DNA from: Alphaproteobacteria bacterium CG11_big_fil_rev_8_21_14_0_20_44_7
Lineage (GTDB): Bacteria > Pseudomonadota > Alphaproteobacteria > Rickettsiales > 21-14-0-20-44-7
DNA: 18,911 bases
Reading direction: 5' to 3'
NCBI GenBank assembly: GCA_002787615.1
Contig: PCXJ01000066.1
Location: forward strand, 1-18,911
Shown: positions 12,959 through 18,911 of the stretch, in pieces
Position numbering within the stretch: the stretch's first letter is position 1
How the letters are laid out: each line of letters begins with the position of its first letter
Notes under the pieces: model-generated
The model's input: only the letters and a program-made list of their open reading frames with translations
The model's database searches: none
Told to the model about the DNA's origin: nothing
Made by a program: the position numbers and the translations under genes

Positions 12959-14356
12959 ATGGTAGATAAGAAAACAACGAAAAAGCCTGCAAAGAAATCT
13001 CAGCCTAAGGCGAAGGTGCAAAAAGTCAGTAACGAGTCTGCCGCAGAAAAGCAGGATTGCTCAATGAAAAAATGTTGCAATGGCAAGCCGCCGATTTTGA
13101 CCTTAGTGATTTTAGCCGTTATTGCCGCAGGTGGATATATTGCCTATACAAAAGGTTTGATTCCCGGTTTGGCCAGCCCAGCGCATAAGGCTGCAAAAAC
13201 TCTAGAAGCCGATATTGCCAGCCTTCAAGGCAATGGAATTGAAGAGAAATTTGTTAATCTTGCTCTGAATAATCAGCAAGTTAAGGTGATGATGGGTGAA
13301 GAATACCCTTCATATGAAGCAGAAATGAAAAAATCCTTCGAGGAGGATGTTGATGTTAGCTTTGAGTATAATAAACTTGAAGCCAGCGCAGGCGATGGCA
13401 AGGGAATCGTAAACATTATTGCGCCGAAGCTGCAATTTTCTTCTTTAAAAGAAGGTATGTCAGGTTTTGTAAAGTTTGCTCAGGTGGAGCTTGCCCGTGA
13501 CGCGGCAAATCCTAACCATTATTTTTATACAACTTCCGGCGATTTGGAAGTCCACTCCAATGGCGTTCAGCCAGAAAAGCTATTTGCAGTGAATTATGTT
13601 GACGGCGGAAGTGAAATAATCTTCAGCGAGCAGGGTGATATTGAGTATAGCAAGGGTGAAGCCAGCGATATCAAAATTATTGAAGGGCGCGGTGATACTG
13701 TAGTTGCAACTATTGGAAAAATATCCGCAGAGCAAAAAGATTCGGTAAATCCGGATGGAACTGTGCAAAGCTCAGGCAATTATTTGTATGATGGAATCGA
13801 GCCGGGCGATATGATTAAGATGATGTTCGGGCCAATCAAACCGATAAGCATTAAATTGGATTATGCCTATTCCGGTGATAATGTTTATAAGGCTATCAGC
13901 GAAATTCAGGGAGAGGTGGAAAGCCGATTGGATAATGCCGAAAAAGCGCTGGATGGTGAGGAAGTGATTGCCGATAAGGCGGAGCAACCAGCCGAAGCGG
14001 TAAAAGGCAAATTAACTCTGCGTGAATTTTCAATCATGACTGCGGGCGGTGGTCTGCGTGCTGATGGTAATTTGCAGTTCGGCGCTTCGGAAATCCCGAT
14101 GATGCCTTCCGGTGATGCTAAGCTGGTGGTGGCGAATTATCAGCAACTTATTGATTATTTGACTGGCTTTATACCGGTTCCGCAGGAAGAGGTTGAGCGC
14201 GCACTGGCTTTTCTGATGCAAATCGGTGAACAACAAGGCGATGATGTTGCGATTAATATTGTCTTTGATGGGACACAGAATGTGAAGATTGGCGGAAAAA
14301 CGCTAGAAGAACTGGAGCAATTGCATAAAAGCTATTTTCCCAGTGCCAATAATTAG
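12959..14356 (+). CDS. Single-TM protein of unknown function between pdhC and lpd
   Basis: A 465-residue protein I do not recognise with certainty. The first 45 residues are a cytoplasmic tail, lysine/alanine-rich at the start (KKTTKKPAKKSQPKAK) with a cysteine cluster at C34, C39 and C40. One membrane helix follows (about 46-63), then about 400 residues that should be periplasmic. The part around 350-400 (LTLREFSIMTAGGGLRADG, then MPSGDAKLVVANYQQLIDYL) resembles the repetitive beta-rich style of DUF945, DUF2125 and AsmA-like proteins; that family link is a guess. Residues 320-345 are charged and probably helical. AGGAG (12948-12952), 6 bases before the ATG, is a clear ribosome binding site. 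It is 48 bases after pdhC and probably shares its transcript. Confidence 0.85.
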   Translation: MVDKKTTKKPAKKSQPKAKVQKVSNESAAEKQDCSMKKCCNGKPPILTLVILAVIAAGGYIAYTKGLIPGLASPAHKAAKTLEADIASLQGNGIEEKFVNLALNNQQVKVMMGEEYPSYEAEMKKSFEEDVDVSFEYNKLEASAGDGKGIVNIIAPKLQFSSLKEGMSGFVKFAQVELARDAANPNHYFYTTSGDLEVHSNGVQPEKLFAVNYVDGGSEIIFSEQGDIEYSKGEASDIKIIEGRGDTVVATIGKISAEQKDSVNPDGTVQSSGNYLYDGIEPGDMIKMMFGPIKPISIKLDYAYSGDNVYKAISEIQGEVESRLDNAEKALDGEEVIADKAEQPAEAVKGKLTLREFSIMTAGGGLRADGNLQFGASEIPMMPSGDAKLVVANYQQLIDYLTGFIPVPQEEVERALAFLMQIGEQQGDDVAINIVFDGTQNVKIGGKTLEELEQLHKSYFPSANN

Positions 14357-14394
14357 TTAACCTAATCTCATAATTTCTGAATGGGTGGGTTTGT

Positions 14395-14550
14395 ATGCGA
14401 AAAAAAATGACGCCAAAAGATATCGCAATGGCGATTGCAATGCTTCTTATTGCGGGATATCTCGGCTATGCTGCATATATAAAAATATCCTCTTCCGGTG
14501 TGGAAAAGGATAATTTCAACTCCTCAGGTTATGAGCTACTAGTAAGTTGA
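14395..14550 (+). CDS. Small single-TM protein (51 residues)
   Basis: A 51-codon reading frame between the large membrane protein and lpd. It reads as a basic start (MRKKMTPKD), one hydrophobic helix (about residues 9-29, AMAIAMLLIAGYLGYAAYIK) and a polar tail of about 20 residues. The helix end AGYLGYAAYIK resembles AAGGYIAYTKG in the helix of the upstream 465-residue protein, so the two may interact or share origin. GGGTGGG (14383-14389) lies 5 bases before the ATG. The frame fills the gap between neighbours (38 bases after one gene, 27 before the next) in the same direction, which argues for a real gene. No function can be assigned. Confidence 0.6.
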   Translation: MRKKMTPKDIAMAIAMLLIAGYLGYAAYIKISSSGVEKDNFNSSGYELLVS

Positions 14551-14577
14551 TAATCTCCAAGCTAAGAATATACAATT

Positions 14578-15966
14578 ATGAGCGATAAAAATTTTGACAT
14601 AATAATCATCGGCGGTGGGCCGGGCGGATATGTAGCGGCAATTCGTGCAGCACAACTCGGCATGAAAACTGCCGTTGTGGAGCGCGATAATCTGGGCGGG
14701 ATTTGCCTTAACTGGGGCTGCATCCCAACAAAGGCATTGCTGCGCTCGTCGGAAGTTCATCATCTGCTAGAAAATGCCGAAGAATTTGGCTTCAAAGTAA
14801 AAGATTTCTCATTTGATATCAAAAAAGTTGTCGAACGCTCGCGCAAAGTTTCCGAAAAACTTGTTGGCGGGATTGGCCATTTGATGAAGAAAAACAAAAT
14901 CACCGTGATTAAAGGCGAAGCCAAGCTAAATGGCAAAGGCAAGGTGAAAGTTGGCGCAGATACATATGAAGCAAAGCATATTATCATCGCAACGGGCGCA
15001 AGGGCGCGTCAGCTAAAAGGCTTTGAGGCAGATGGCGAATTAATCTGGACATATCGCGAAGCAATGGTGCCGAAAAAAATGCCGAAAAAATTGCTGGTTG
15101 TCGGCAGTGGCGCTATCGGTGTTGAGTTCGCAAGCTTCTATAAAAATATGGGCGCAGAAGTAACGCTTGTTGAAGCGCTGGATAAAATCCTGCCAGTGGA
15201 AGATGACGAAATTTCAAAAATCGCGCATAAAGCTTTCACCAAGCAGGGGATTGAAATCCATACAGGCGCAGAGCTGATTGAATTCAAAAAAGGCAAATCA
15301 GATGTAACCGCAAAATTCAAAGCGGGTGGCAAAGAGCATTCGCTCAAAGTTGATAACATCATCATGGCTGTCGGCATTGTTGGCAATGTTGAGAATTTGG
15401 GGCTGGAAGGCACAAAAGTAAAAATTGACCGCACCCATATCGTGACTGACGAATGGAGTGCAACCGCAGAAAAAGGCATCTATGCAATCGGCGATGTAGC
15501 AGGCGCTCCTTGGCTTGCACATAAAGCCTCGCATGAAGGAATTATCTGCGTTGAAAAAATCGCAGGCGTTGCAGATATTCACCCGCTCGATAAATCAAAT
15601 ATTCCGGGCTGTACATATTCCCGCCCACAAATTGCCAGTGTTGGCCTCACCGAAAAAGCTGCGAAAGATGCAGGTTATAAATTGAAAATCGGCAGATTCA
15701 CGCCCGCAGGAAACGGCAAAGCAATTGCCATGGGCGAGGAAGAATTCGGCTTGATAAAGGTGATTTTCAACGAAGCAAATGGTGAGCTTTTAGGCGCGCA
15801 TATGATTGGCGCAGAAGTAACCGAAATGATTCAGGGCTACGCAGTCGGCAAAACCTGCGAGGCAACTGAGGCCGAGTTCATGCACACAATTTACCCGCAC
15901 CCAACCATGTCAGAGATGATGCACGAAGCCGTGCTTGATGCCTATGGGCGTGTGATTCATATGTAA
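14578..15966 (+). CDS. lpd: Dihydrolipoamide dehydrogenase (E3)
   Basis: A 462-residue FAD enzyme that reoxidises the dihydrolipoyl arm of PdhC and passes electrons to NAD. The FAD motif is GGGPGG (12-17). The redox disulfide is C43/C48 in GGICLNWGCIPTK. The NAD-binding motif VVGSGAIGVEFASF follows in the middle, then the second FAD motif IYAIGDVAGAPWLAHKA. The C-terminal dyad is H441/E446 in YPHPTMSE. This ending is like that of the PDH-dedicated E3 of other alphaproteobacteria, which fits its place in the pdh locus. The 27-base gap after the small TM gene holds no promoter that I can see, so it is likely read from the pdhC promoter. The Shine-Dalgarno is weak. Confidence 0.97.
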   Translation: MSDKNFDIIIIGGGPGGYVAAIRAAQLGMKTAVVERDNLGGICLNWGCIPTKALLRSSEVHHLLENAEEFGFKVKDFSFDIKKVVERSRKVSEKLVGGIGHLMKKNKITVIKGEAKLNGKGKVKVGADTYEAKHIIIATGARARQLKGFEADGELIWTYREAMVPKKMPKKLLVVGSGAIGVEFASFYKNMGAEVTLVEALDKILPVEDDEISKIAHKAFTKQGIEIHTGAELIEFKKGKSDVTAKFKAGGKEHSLKVDNIIMAVGIVGNVENLGLEGTKVKIDRTHIVTDEWSATAEKGIYAIGDVAGAPWLAHKASHEGIICVEKIAGVADIHPLDKSNIPGCTYSRPQIASVGLTEKAAKDAGYKLKIGRFTPAGNGKAIAMGEEEFGLIKVIFNEANGELLGAHMIGAEVTEMIQGYAVGKTCEATEAEFMHTIYPHPTMSEMMHEAVLDAYGRVIHM

Positions 15967-16093
15967 TGATAGCTTGGTAGCTTAGAGCTGCTTAATATTC
16001 TCAGATAAATTTGCATTAACCTATAAAGTTTTCCTTGCGCAATCCATTAAAATAAATTAATAGTCGGTTGTTGAATTAACATAGGTTGAACAA

Positions 16094-16696
16094 ATGAGCG
16101 AATATAGTCGGGTTTTAAGAGAGTGTATGAATGTGGTTGCGGGGCCAATAGTTGGGCAAACGAGAGGGTTGACTGCAACAACAAGTGATATTGGGCATGC
16201 AGAAGAAGCTAAAAAAGCTTTAGAGGAAGCGATTGGCGGTATTGTTAAAATTAATGTTGAGATTAGTAAAATAATAACTCCTCCGAGTGCTGTTGCACAA
16301 TACCAGAACGGTCATATTGTTGCGCAAGGTAGCAACGTTAATGAGTTGACTAAAAAACTTAATGAGGAATATACAAGAACACCTAATGAGCAAGCAAAAG
16401 AAAGAGGAAGATACGTATATTCTAATGGTAGCGATGCGTCAAATACCAGCCTTGAATTAGCGGAAGAGTTTTCTAGAGGAAGTTTGGAGATTAGCACCCA
16501 AGATGGAAGAGAATCTTATGTTGTGCATTTGGTCATTCTTGAGAAAATGGAACAAGTAATCCCACGAGATGGAGAGACTGAGGAGGAAACGCAGGCTCGA
16601 GCATATGCGGCTGAAGCTGCGTTTCAAGCTAAATTCGGACAGCTATATGATATCGCTAATAGTGGCACTAGAGGTGCAAGCTTATTAAATAAATGA
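16094..16696 (+). CDS. Hypothetical protein, first of an AGA-rich trio
   Basis: A 200-residue protein with no recognised family. It has no signal peptide or membrane helix and is polar and acidic. Residues 33-58 (HAEEAKKALEEAIGGIVKINVEISKI) look helical, as do the Glu/Ala-rich stretch near 160-180 and the C-terminus. Arginine codon use differs sharply from neighbours: 8 of 11 are AGA and none is CGC or CGT, whereas lpd has 10 of 12 as CGC/CGT. This suggests recent acquisition. The 127-base gap after lpd (15967-16093) is AT-rich and may hold its promoter; no clear terminator is seen there. Its stop overlaps the start of the next gene (ATGA), so the two are coupled. Confidence 0.75.
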   Translation: MSEYSRVLRECMNVVAGPIVGQTRGLTATTSDIGHAEEAKKALEEAIGGIVKINVEISKIITPPSAVAQYQNGHIVAQGSNVNELTKKLNEEYTRTPNEQAKERGRYVYSNGSDASNTSLELAEEFSRGSLEISTQDGRESYVVHLVILEKMEQVIPRDGETEEETQARAYAAEAAFQAKFGQLYDIANSGTRGASLLNK

Positions 16697-17058
16697 ATGA
16701 TGCCTTTGAACAAACAATTTTCGCGGGAATAGGAGATATTCCTAGCGAAAGACAGTTGGTTAGCCATGGCCAAAGAGTGAAAACGGGGCTGTTGCAGGGC
16801 GTTATTACTATCTCCGAATCACCTATTCGCAGAAATCGATTCAACATTTCTTTTCCAAGTGAATATTGGGATATGAGCAAAGCGCAAATGCTAGAGGTTG
16901 TGAGTCGGTGCTTATCCGATAATGGCGCAGTGTTGGATTCGGGTATGGCTTATAGCGGGATGTTTTATAATTTCACTCTGGATGAGGCTGCTGCTGCAAA
17001 TATGCGCGGCTTCATTGCGGCTGCCAGATCTGCTCAGCCAGCGCATAGATGGAGTTGA
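16693..17058 (+). CDS. Hypothetical protein, second of an AGA-rich trio
   Basis: A 121-residue soluble protein with no recognised family. It mixes strand-like stretches (GVITISESPIRRNRFNISFP, about 36-55) with helices (MSKAQMLEVVSRCLSDNG, and a C-terminal Ala-rich helix), so it is probably a small compact alpha/beta domain. Five of nine arginines use AGA. The 4-base ATGA overlap with the preceding gene indicates translational coupling and perhaps a joint function or complex. Its stop overlaps the TTGACA of a putative promoter for the third gene. It shows no signal peptide, membrane helix or metal-site motif. Existence is supported by the overlap and by the absence of a better frame. Confidence 0.72.
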   Translation: MNDAFEQTIFAGIGDIPSERQLVSHGQRVKTGLLQGVITISESPIRRNRFNISFPSEYWDMSKAQMLEVVSRCLSDNGAVLDSGMAYSGMFYNFTLDEAAAANMRGFIAAARSAQPAHRWS

Positions 17059-17082
17059 CAGGGAGGTTAAATTATATTAATT
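17055..17082 (+). promoter_or_regulatory. Candidate promoter of the third trio gene
   Basis: A perfect -35 TTGACA (17055-17060), overlapping the stop codon of the preceding gene, is followed 16 bases later by TTAATT (17077-17082), a poor -10. TATATT and TATTAA nearby are too close to the -35. The gene at 17111 may therefore be transcribed separately from the coupled pair before it. Confidence 0.3.
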
Positions 17083-17110
17083 TGCTAGCTATCAAAGTAA
17101 GGAAAAGATT

Positions 17111-17557
17111 ATGAAATTATTTATTAGCCTACTCGATAGAGATGATTCTGAACGTTATGCAGGCGAAGATTGCGTTTCTGAACCTAGGAAAAAAGTTAAA
17201 AAACCTGTAGATGAAGATTTGCTATATGAAATGGGGCAGTCCATTGATAACTCGGTTTTAGGCGGAATGCATTCTACAGCCGAGATTTTATTTGTAGGAG
17301 ATGCAATTATGTTCGCAGATGCAAAGATAAAGCCATCTCTCTGGGAGCAATCAGTATTCGTTGTTGATTTTGGCTCTGTTGAAGGCGGTGCAGTAGCATT
17401 ATACGGACATTTAGATTCCAAGGGCGTTGAATGCGAGATTGCTGGTAATCAGGTTAAGTTTAGAGCTGAGGGCGAGGAAATAGAGAATATTCGCGATTTA
17501 ATTAACGTGCAAAAAGCCATAATCAGAGATCAAAATGGTTGGGGATTGAATTTTTAA
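17111..17557 (+). CDS. Hypothetical protein, third of an AGA-rich trio
   Basis: A 148-residue acidic soluble protein with no recognised family. A charged N-terminal part (to about 40, including EPRKKVKKPVDED) precedes a likely alpha/beta domain with strands such as QSVFVVDFGSV and GGAVALYGHL, then GVECEIAGNQVKFRAEG. No signal peptide or membrane helix is visible. Four of six arginines use AGA or AGG, as in the two genes before it. AAGGA (17099-17103), 7 bases before the ATG, is a good ribosome binding site. It lies 52 bases after the coupled pair and 41 before lipA in the same direction. Confidence 0.75.
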   Translation: MKLFISLLDRDDSERYAGEDCVSEPRKKVKKPVDEDLLYEMGQSIDNSVLGGMHSTAEILFVGDAIMFADAKIKPSLWEQSVFVVDFGSVEGGAVALYGHLDSKGVECEIAGNQVKFRAEGEEIENIRDLINVQKAIIRDQNGWGLNF

Positions 17558-17598
17558 TATTATTGTAATACCTCAAATTCTTCAGTATATATCATTTG

Positions 17599-18498
17599 AT
17601 GGAAAATAATAAACGCACCAAACCCGATTGGATTCGGGTGAAAGCGCCAAACAGCGCTGTTTATCATGAAACACGCACTTTGATGCGCGAAAATAACTTA
17701 CACACAGTTTGCGAGGAAGCTGCCTGCCCGAATATCGGTGAATGTTGGAGCAAAAAGCACGCAACCGTGATGATTCTGGGCGATACTTGCACCCGCGCTT
17801 GCCGTTTCTGCAACATCAAAACCGGTGTGCCGATGGCAGTTGACCCGCATGAGCCGGAAAATCTGGCGAAAGCTGCGGCGGGGATGGGTTTGAATCATAT
17901 CGTGATAACCTCAGTTGACCGCGATGATTTGCCCGATGGTGGCGCTCAGCATTTTGCCGAGTGTATTTTGCGTTTGCGTCAAACTGCGCCAAACACGACC
18001 ATTGAAATTCTAACGCCGGATTTTCGTGCAAAGCCTGAATCTGCGGCGATTATAGCCCATGCAAAACCCGATGTGTTTAATCATAATATTGAAACCGTGC
18101 CGAGATTGTATCACTCAATTCGCCCCGGTTCGCGCTATTTCAACTCATTGAATTTGCTCAAGCGCATCAAAGAAATGAATCCGCATATATTCACAAAATC
18201 GGGCATCATGGTTGGTTTGGGTGAAACAAAAGAGGAAATTCTGCAAGTGATGGATGATTTCCGCGCCGCAGAGGTGGATTTTATGACTATCGGGCAATAT
18301 TTGCAGCCAACACCAAATCATGCCGAAGTGAAGCGCTATGTTGAACCGGAAGAATTTGAATATTATAAGCGTGTTGCATATGCAAAAGGCTTTCTGATGG
18401 TTGCTTCCAGCCCGCTAACCCGCAGCTCATACCATGCAGGTGATGATTTCGCCAAAATGCGCACCGAGCGTGAGAGAAGGTTGAAAGACGTGGCGTGA
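17599..18498 (+). CDS. lipA: Lipoyl synthase
   Basis: A 299-residue radical-SAM enzyme that inserts two sulfurs into protein-bound octanoyl groups to make the lipoyl cofactor used by PdhC. The auxiliary 4Fe-4S cysteines are C38, C43 and C49 in CEEAACPNIGEC. The radical-SAM cluster cysteines are C64, C68 and C71 in CTRACRFC. The C-terminal RSSY (275-278) supplies the conserved serine that binds the auxiliary cluster. Length is a little short of the usual 310-330 residues, but all motifs are present. A TTG at 17596 immediately before the ATG is in frame; the ATG is preferred. There is no clear Shine-Dalgarno. Position after lpd and before ratA is the usual alphaproteobacterial order apart from the inserted trio. 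Confidence 0.96.
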   Translation: MENNKRTKPDWIRVKAPNSAVYHETRTLMRENNLHTVCEEAACPNIGECWSKKHATVMILGDTCTRACRFCNIKTGVPMAVDPHEPENLAKAAAGMGLNHIVITSVDRDDLPDGGAQHFAECILRLRQTAPNTTIEILTPDFRAKPESAAIIAHAKPDVFNHNIETVPRLYHSIRPGSRYFNSLNLLKRIKEMNPHIFTKSGIMVGLGETKEEILQVMDDFRAAEVDFMTIGQYLQPTPNHAEVKRYVEPEEFEYYKRVAYAKGFLMVASSPLTRSSYHAGDDFAKMRTERERRLKDVA

Positions 18499-18515
18499 TA
18501 GGATAAACACTTACC

Positions 18516-18911
18516 ATGCGTCAACATTCGGAAGAAATAATCTCGCCATATAAACCAGAGCAGCTTTATGCGATGGTTGCGGATGTGGCAAAATATCCGG
18601 AATTCATCCCGTGGTGCAGCGGCGCGCGGATTGTGGAGAAAAACGCTGAATGGATTATTGCTGATTTATTGATTGGCTTTAAGGGTATCAATGAAACTTA
18701 TCGCTCCAAAGTGCATTTGCGCGAGAATGAGATTGATATTGAATATCTGCGCGGCCCTTTTTCGCATCTGGAAAATCGCTGGCAATTCACGCCGTATGAA
18801 GGCGGTACAAAAATCAGTTTCCTCATCAAATTTGAATTTAAATCAAAAATCCTCGACATGATAATGGGTGGGTTGTTTGATAAGGCCTGCATGAAAATGG
18901 TTGGAGCTTTT
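18516..18911 (+). CDS. RatA/COQ10-type START-domain protein (partial)
   Basis: An open frame of 132 codons runs from the ATG at 18516 to the end of the window without a stop; full family members have about 150 residues, so only the last helix part is missing. It belongs to the polyketide-cyclase / COQ10 (RatA) group of the START-like fold. Signatures are the N-terminal YKPEQLYAMVADVAKYPEFIPWC stretch with the WC pair, the later GPFSHLENRWQF, and the start of the C-terminal amphipathic helix. COQ10 proteins bind ubiquinone and are needed for respiration; the E. coli homologue was named a ribosome-associating toxin. In alphaproteobacteria this gene usually follows lipA, as here. It starts 17 bases after lipA; AGGA (18500-18503) is rather far from the ATG. 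Confidence 0.9.
   Translation, partial: MRQHSEEIISPYKPEQLYAMVADVAKYPEFIPWCSGARIVEKNAEWIIADLLIGFKGINETYRSKVHLRENEIDIEYLRGPFSHLENRWQFTPYEGGTKISFLIKFEFKSKILDMIMGGLFDKACMKMVGAF

Noticed and set aside
16050..16064. TTAA repeats resembling a CtrA box before the first trio gene
   Set aside because: The spacing is 6, not 7; a similar N6 arrangement occurs at 17069-17082. These show how easily such matches arise in AT-rich DNA.
15967..16093. Terminator after lpd
   Set aside because: Repeated AGCTT/AGCT strings can form only 4-base stems and no T-run follows.
1..18911. CRISPR arrays, insertion sequences, integrases, tRNA or rRNA genes
   Set aside because: No regularly spaced repeats, transposase or integrase motifs, terminal inverted repeats of IS type, or tRNA/rRNA signatures were seen on reading the window.

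Overview
The window looks like a stretch of chromosome from a moderately AT-rich alphaproteobacterium. The evidence is the order pdhA-pdhB ... pdhC ... lpd ... lipA ... ratA, which is the classic alphaproteobacterial pyruvate dehydrogenase / lipoate block, an E3 whose C-terminal signature (YPHPTMSE) resembles the PDH-type E3 of Rhizobiales, an XRE regulator of a type common in the class, and two TTAA-N7-TTAA boxes of the CtrA kind. I cannot place it below class. E1-beta lacks the N-terminal lipoyl domain found in rhizobia, which is closer to the short rickettsial and mitochondrial form. Genes are packed tightly: three convergent pairs overlap at their stop codons, several ATGs lack a clear Shine-Dalgarno, and no gene-free stretch exceeds 200 bases.

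Left part (1-5421) is a signalling cluster behind the tRNA methyltransferase gene trmL. On the minus strand a two-TM histidine kinase overlaps a single-domain receiver by 4 bases, and a second lone receiver follows 23 bases later. Divergently on the plus strand are an XRE regulator, with a good sigma-54 type -24/-12 match in front of it, and a receiver-Hpt fusion. A minus-strand NtrC-like regulator then converges on the Hpt gene. Kinase, receivers and Hpt together have all the parts of a multistep phosphorelay, spread over separate proteins. The NtrC-like regulator keeps its receiver, Walker A and Fis-type helix-turn-helix, but its GAFTGA loop reads TAFNGI and its Walker B DE reads DK, so it is probably not a working sigma-54 activator.

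Middle and right part (5422-18911) is the PDH region, opened up by other genes. pdhA-pdhB are followed by a DUF3592-like membrane protein, a GNAT acetyltransferase and a DUF853/HerA-like ATPase. An inverted flavin amine oxidase with its own promoter and a 9-bp inverted repeat separates them from pdhC, which has its own TTGACA promoter. Between pdhC and lpd are a large single-TM protein and a 51-residue single-TM protein. Between lpd and lipA are three unrecognised genes rich in AGA arginine codons, unlike their neighbours, which look like a recent insertion. The window ends inside ratA. Functionally, PdhA/B (E1), PdhC (E2) and Lpd (E3) make acetyl-CoA from pyruvate, and LipA builds the lipoyl group that PdhC needs.

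No tRNA, rRNA, CRISPR array, insertion sequence or integrase was seen. The most interesting items are the degenerate NtrC-like regulator with its phosphorelay neighbours, and the AGA-rich gene trio inserted in the PDH-lipA locus.
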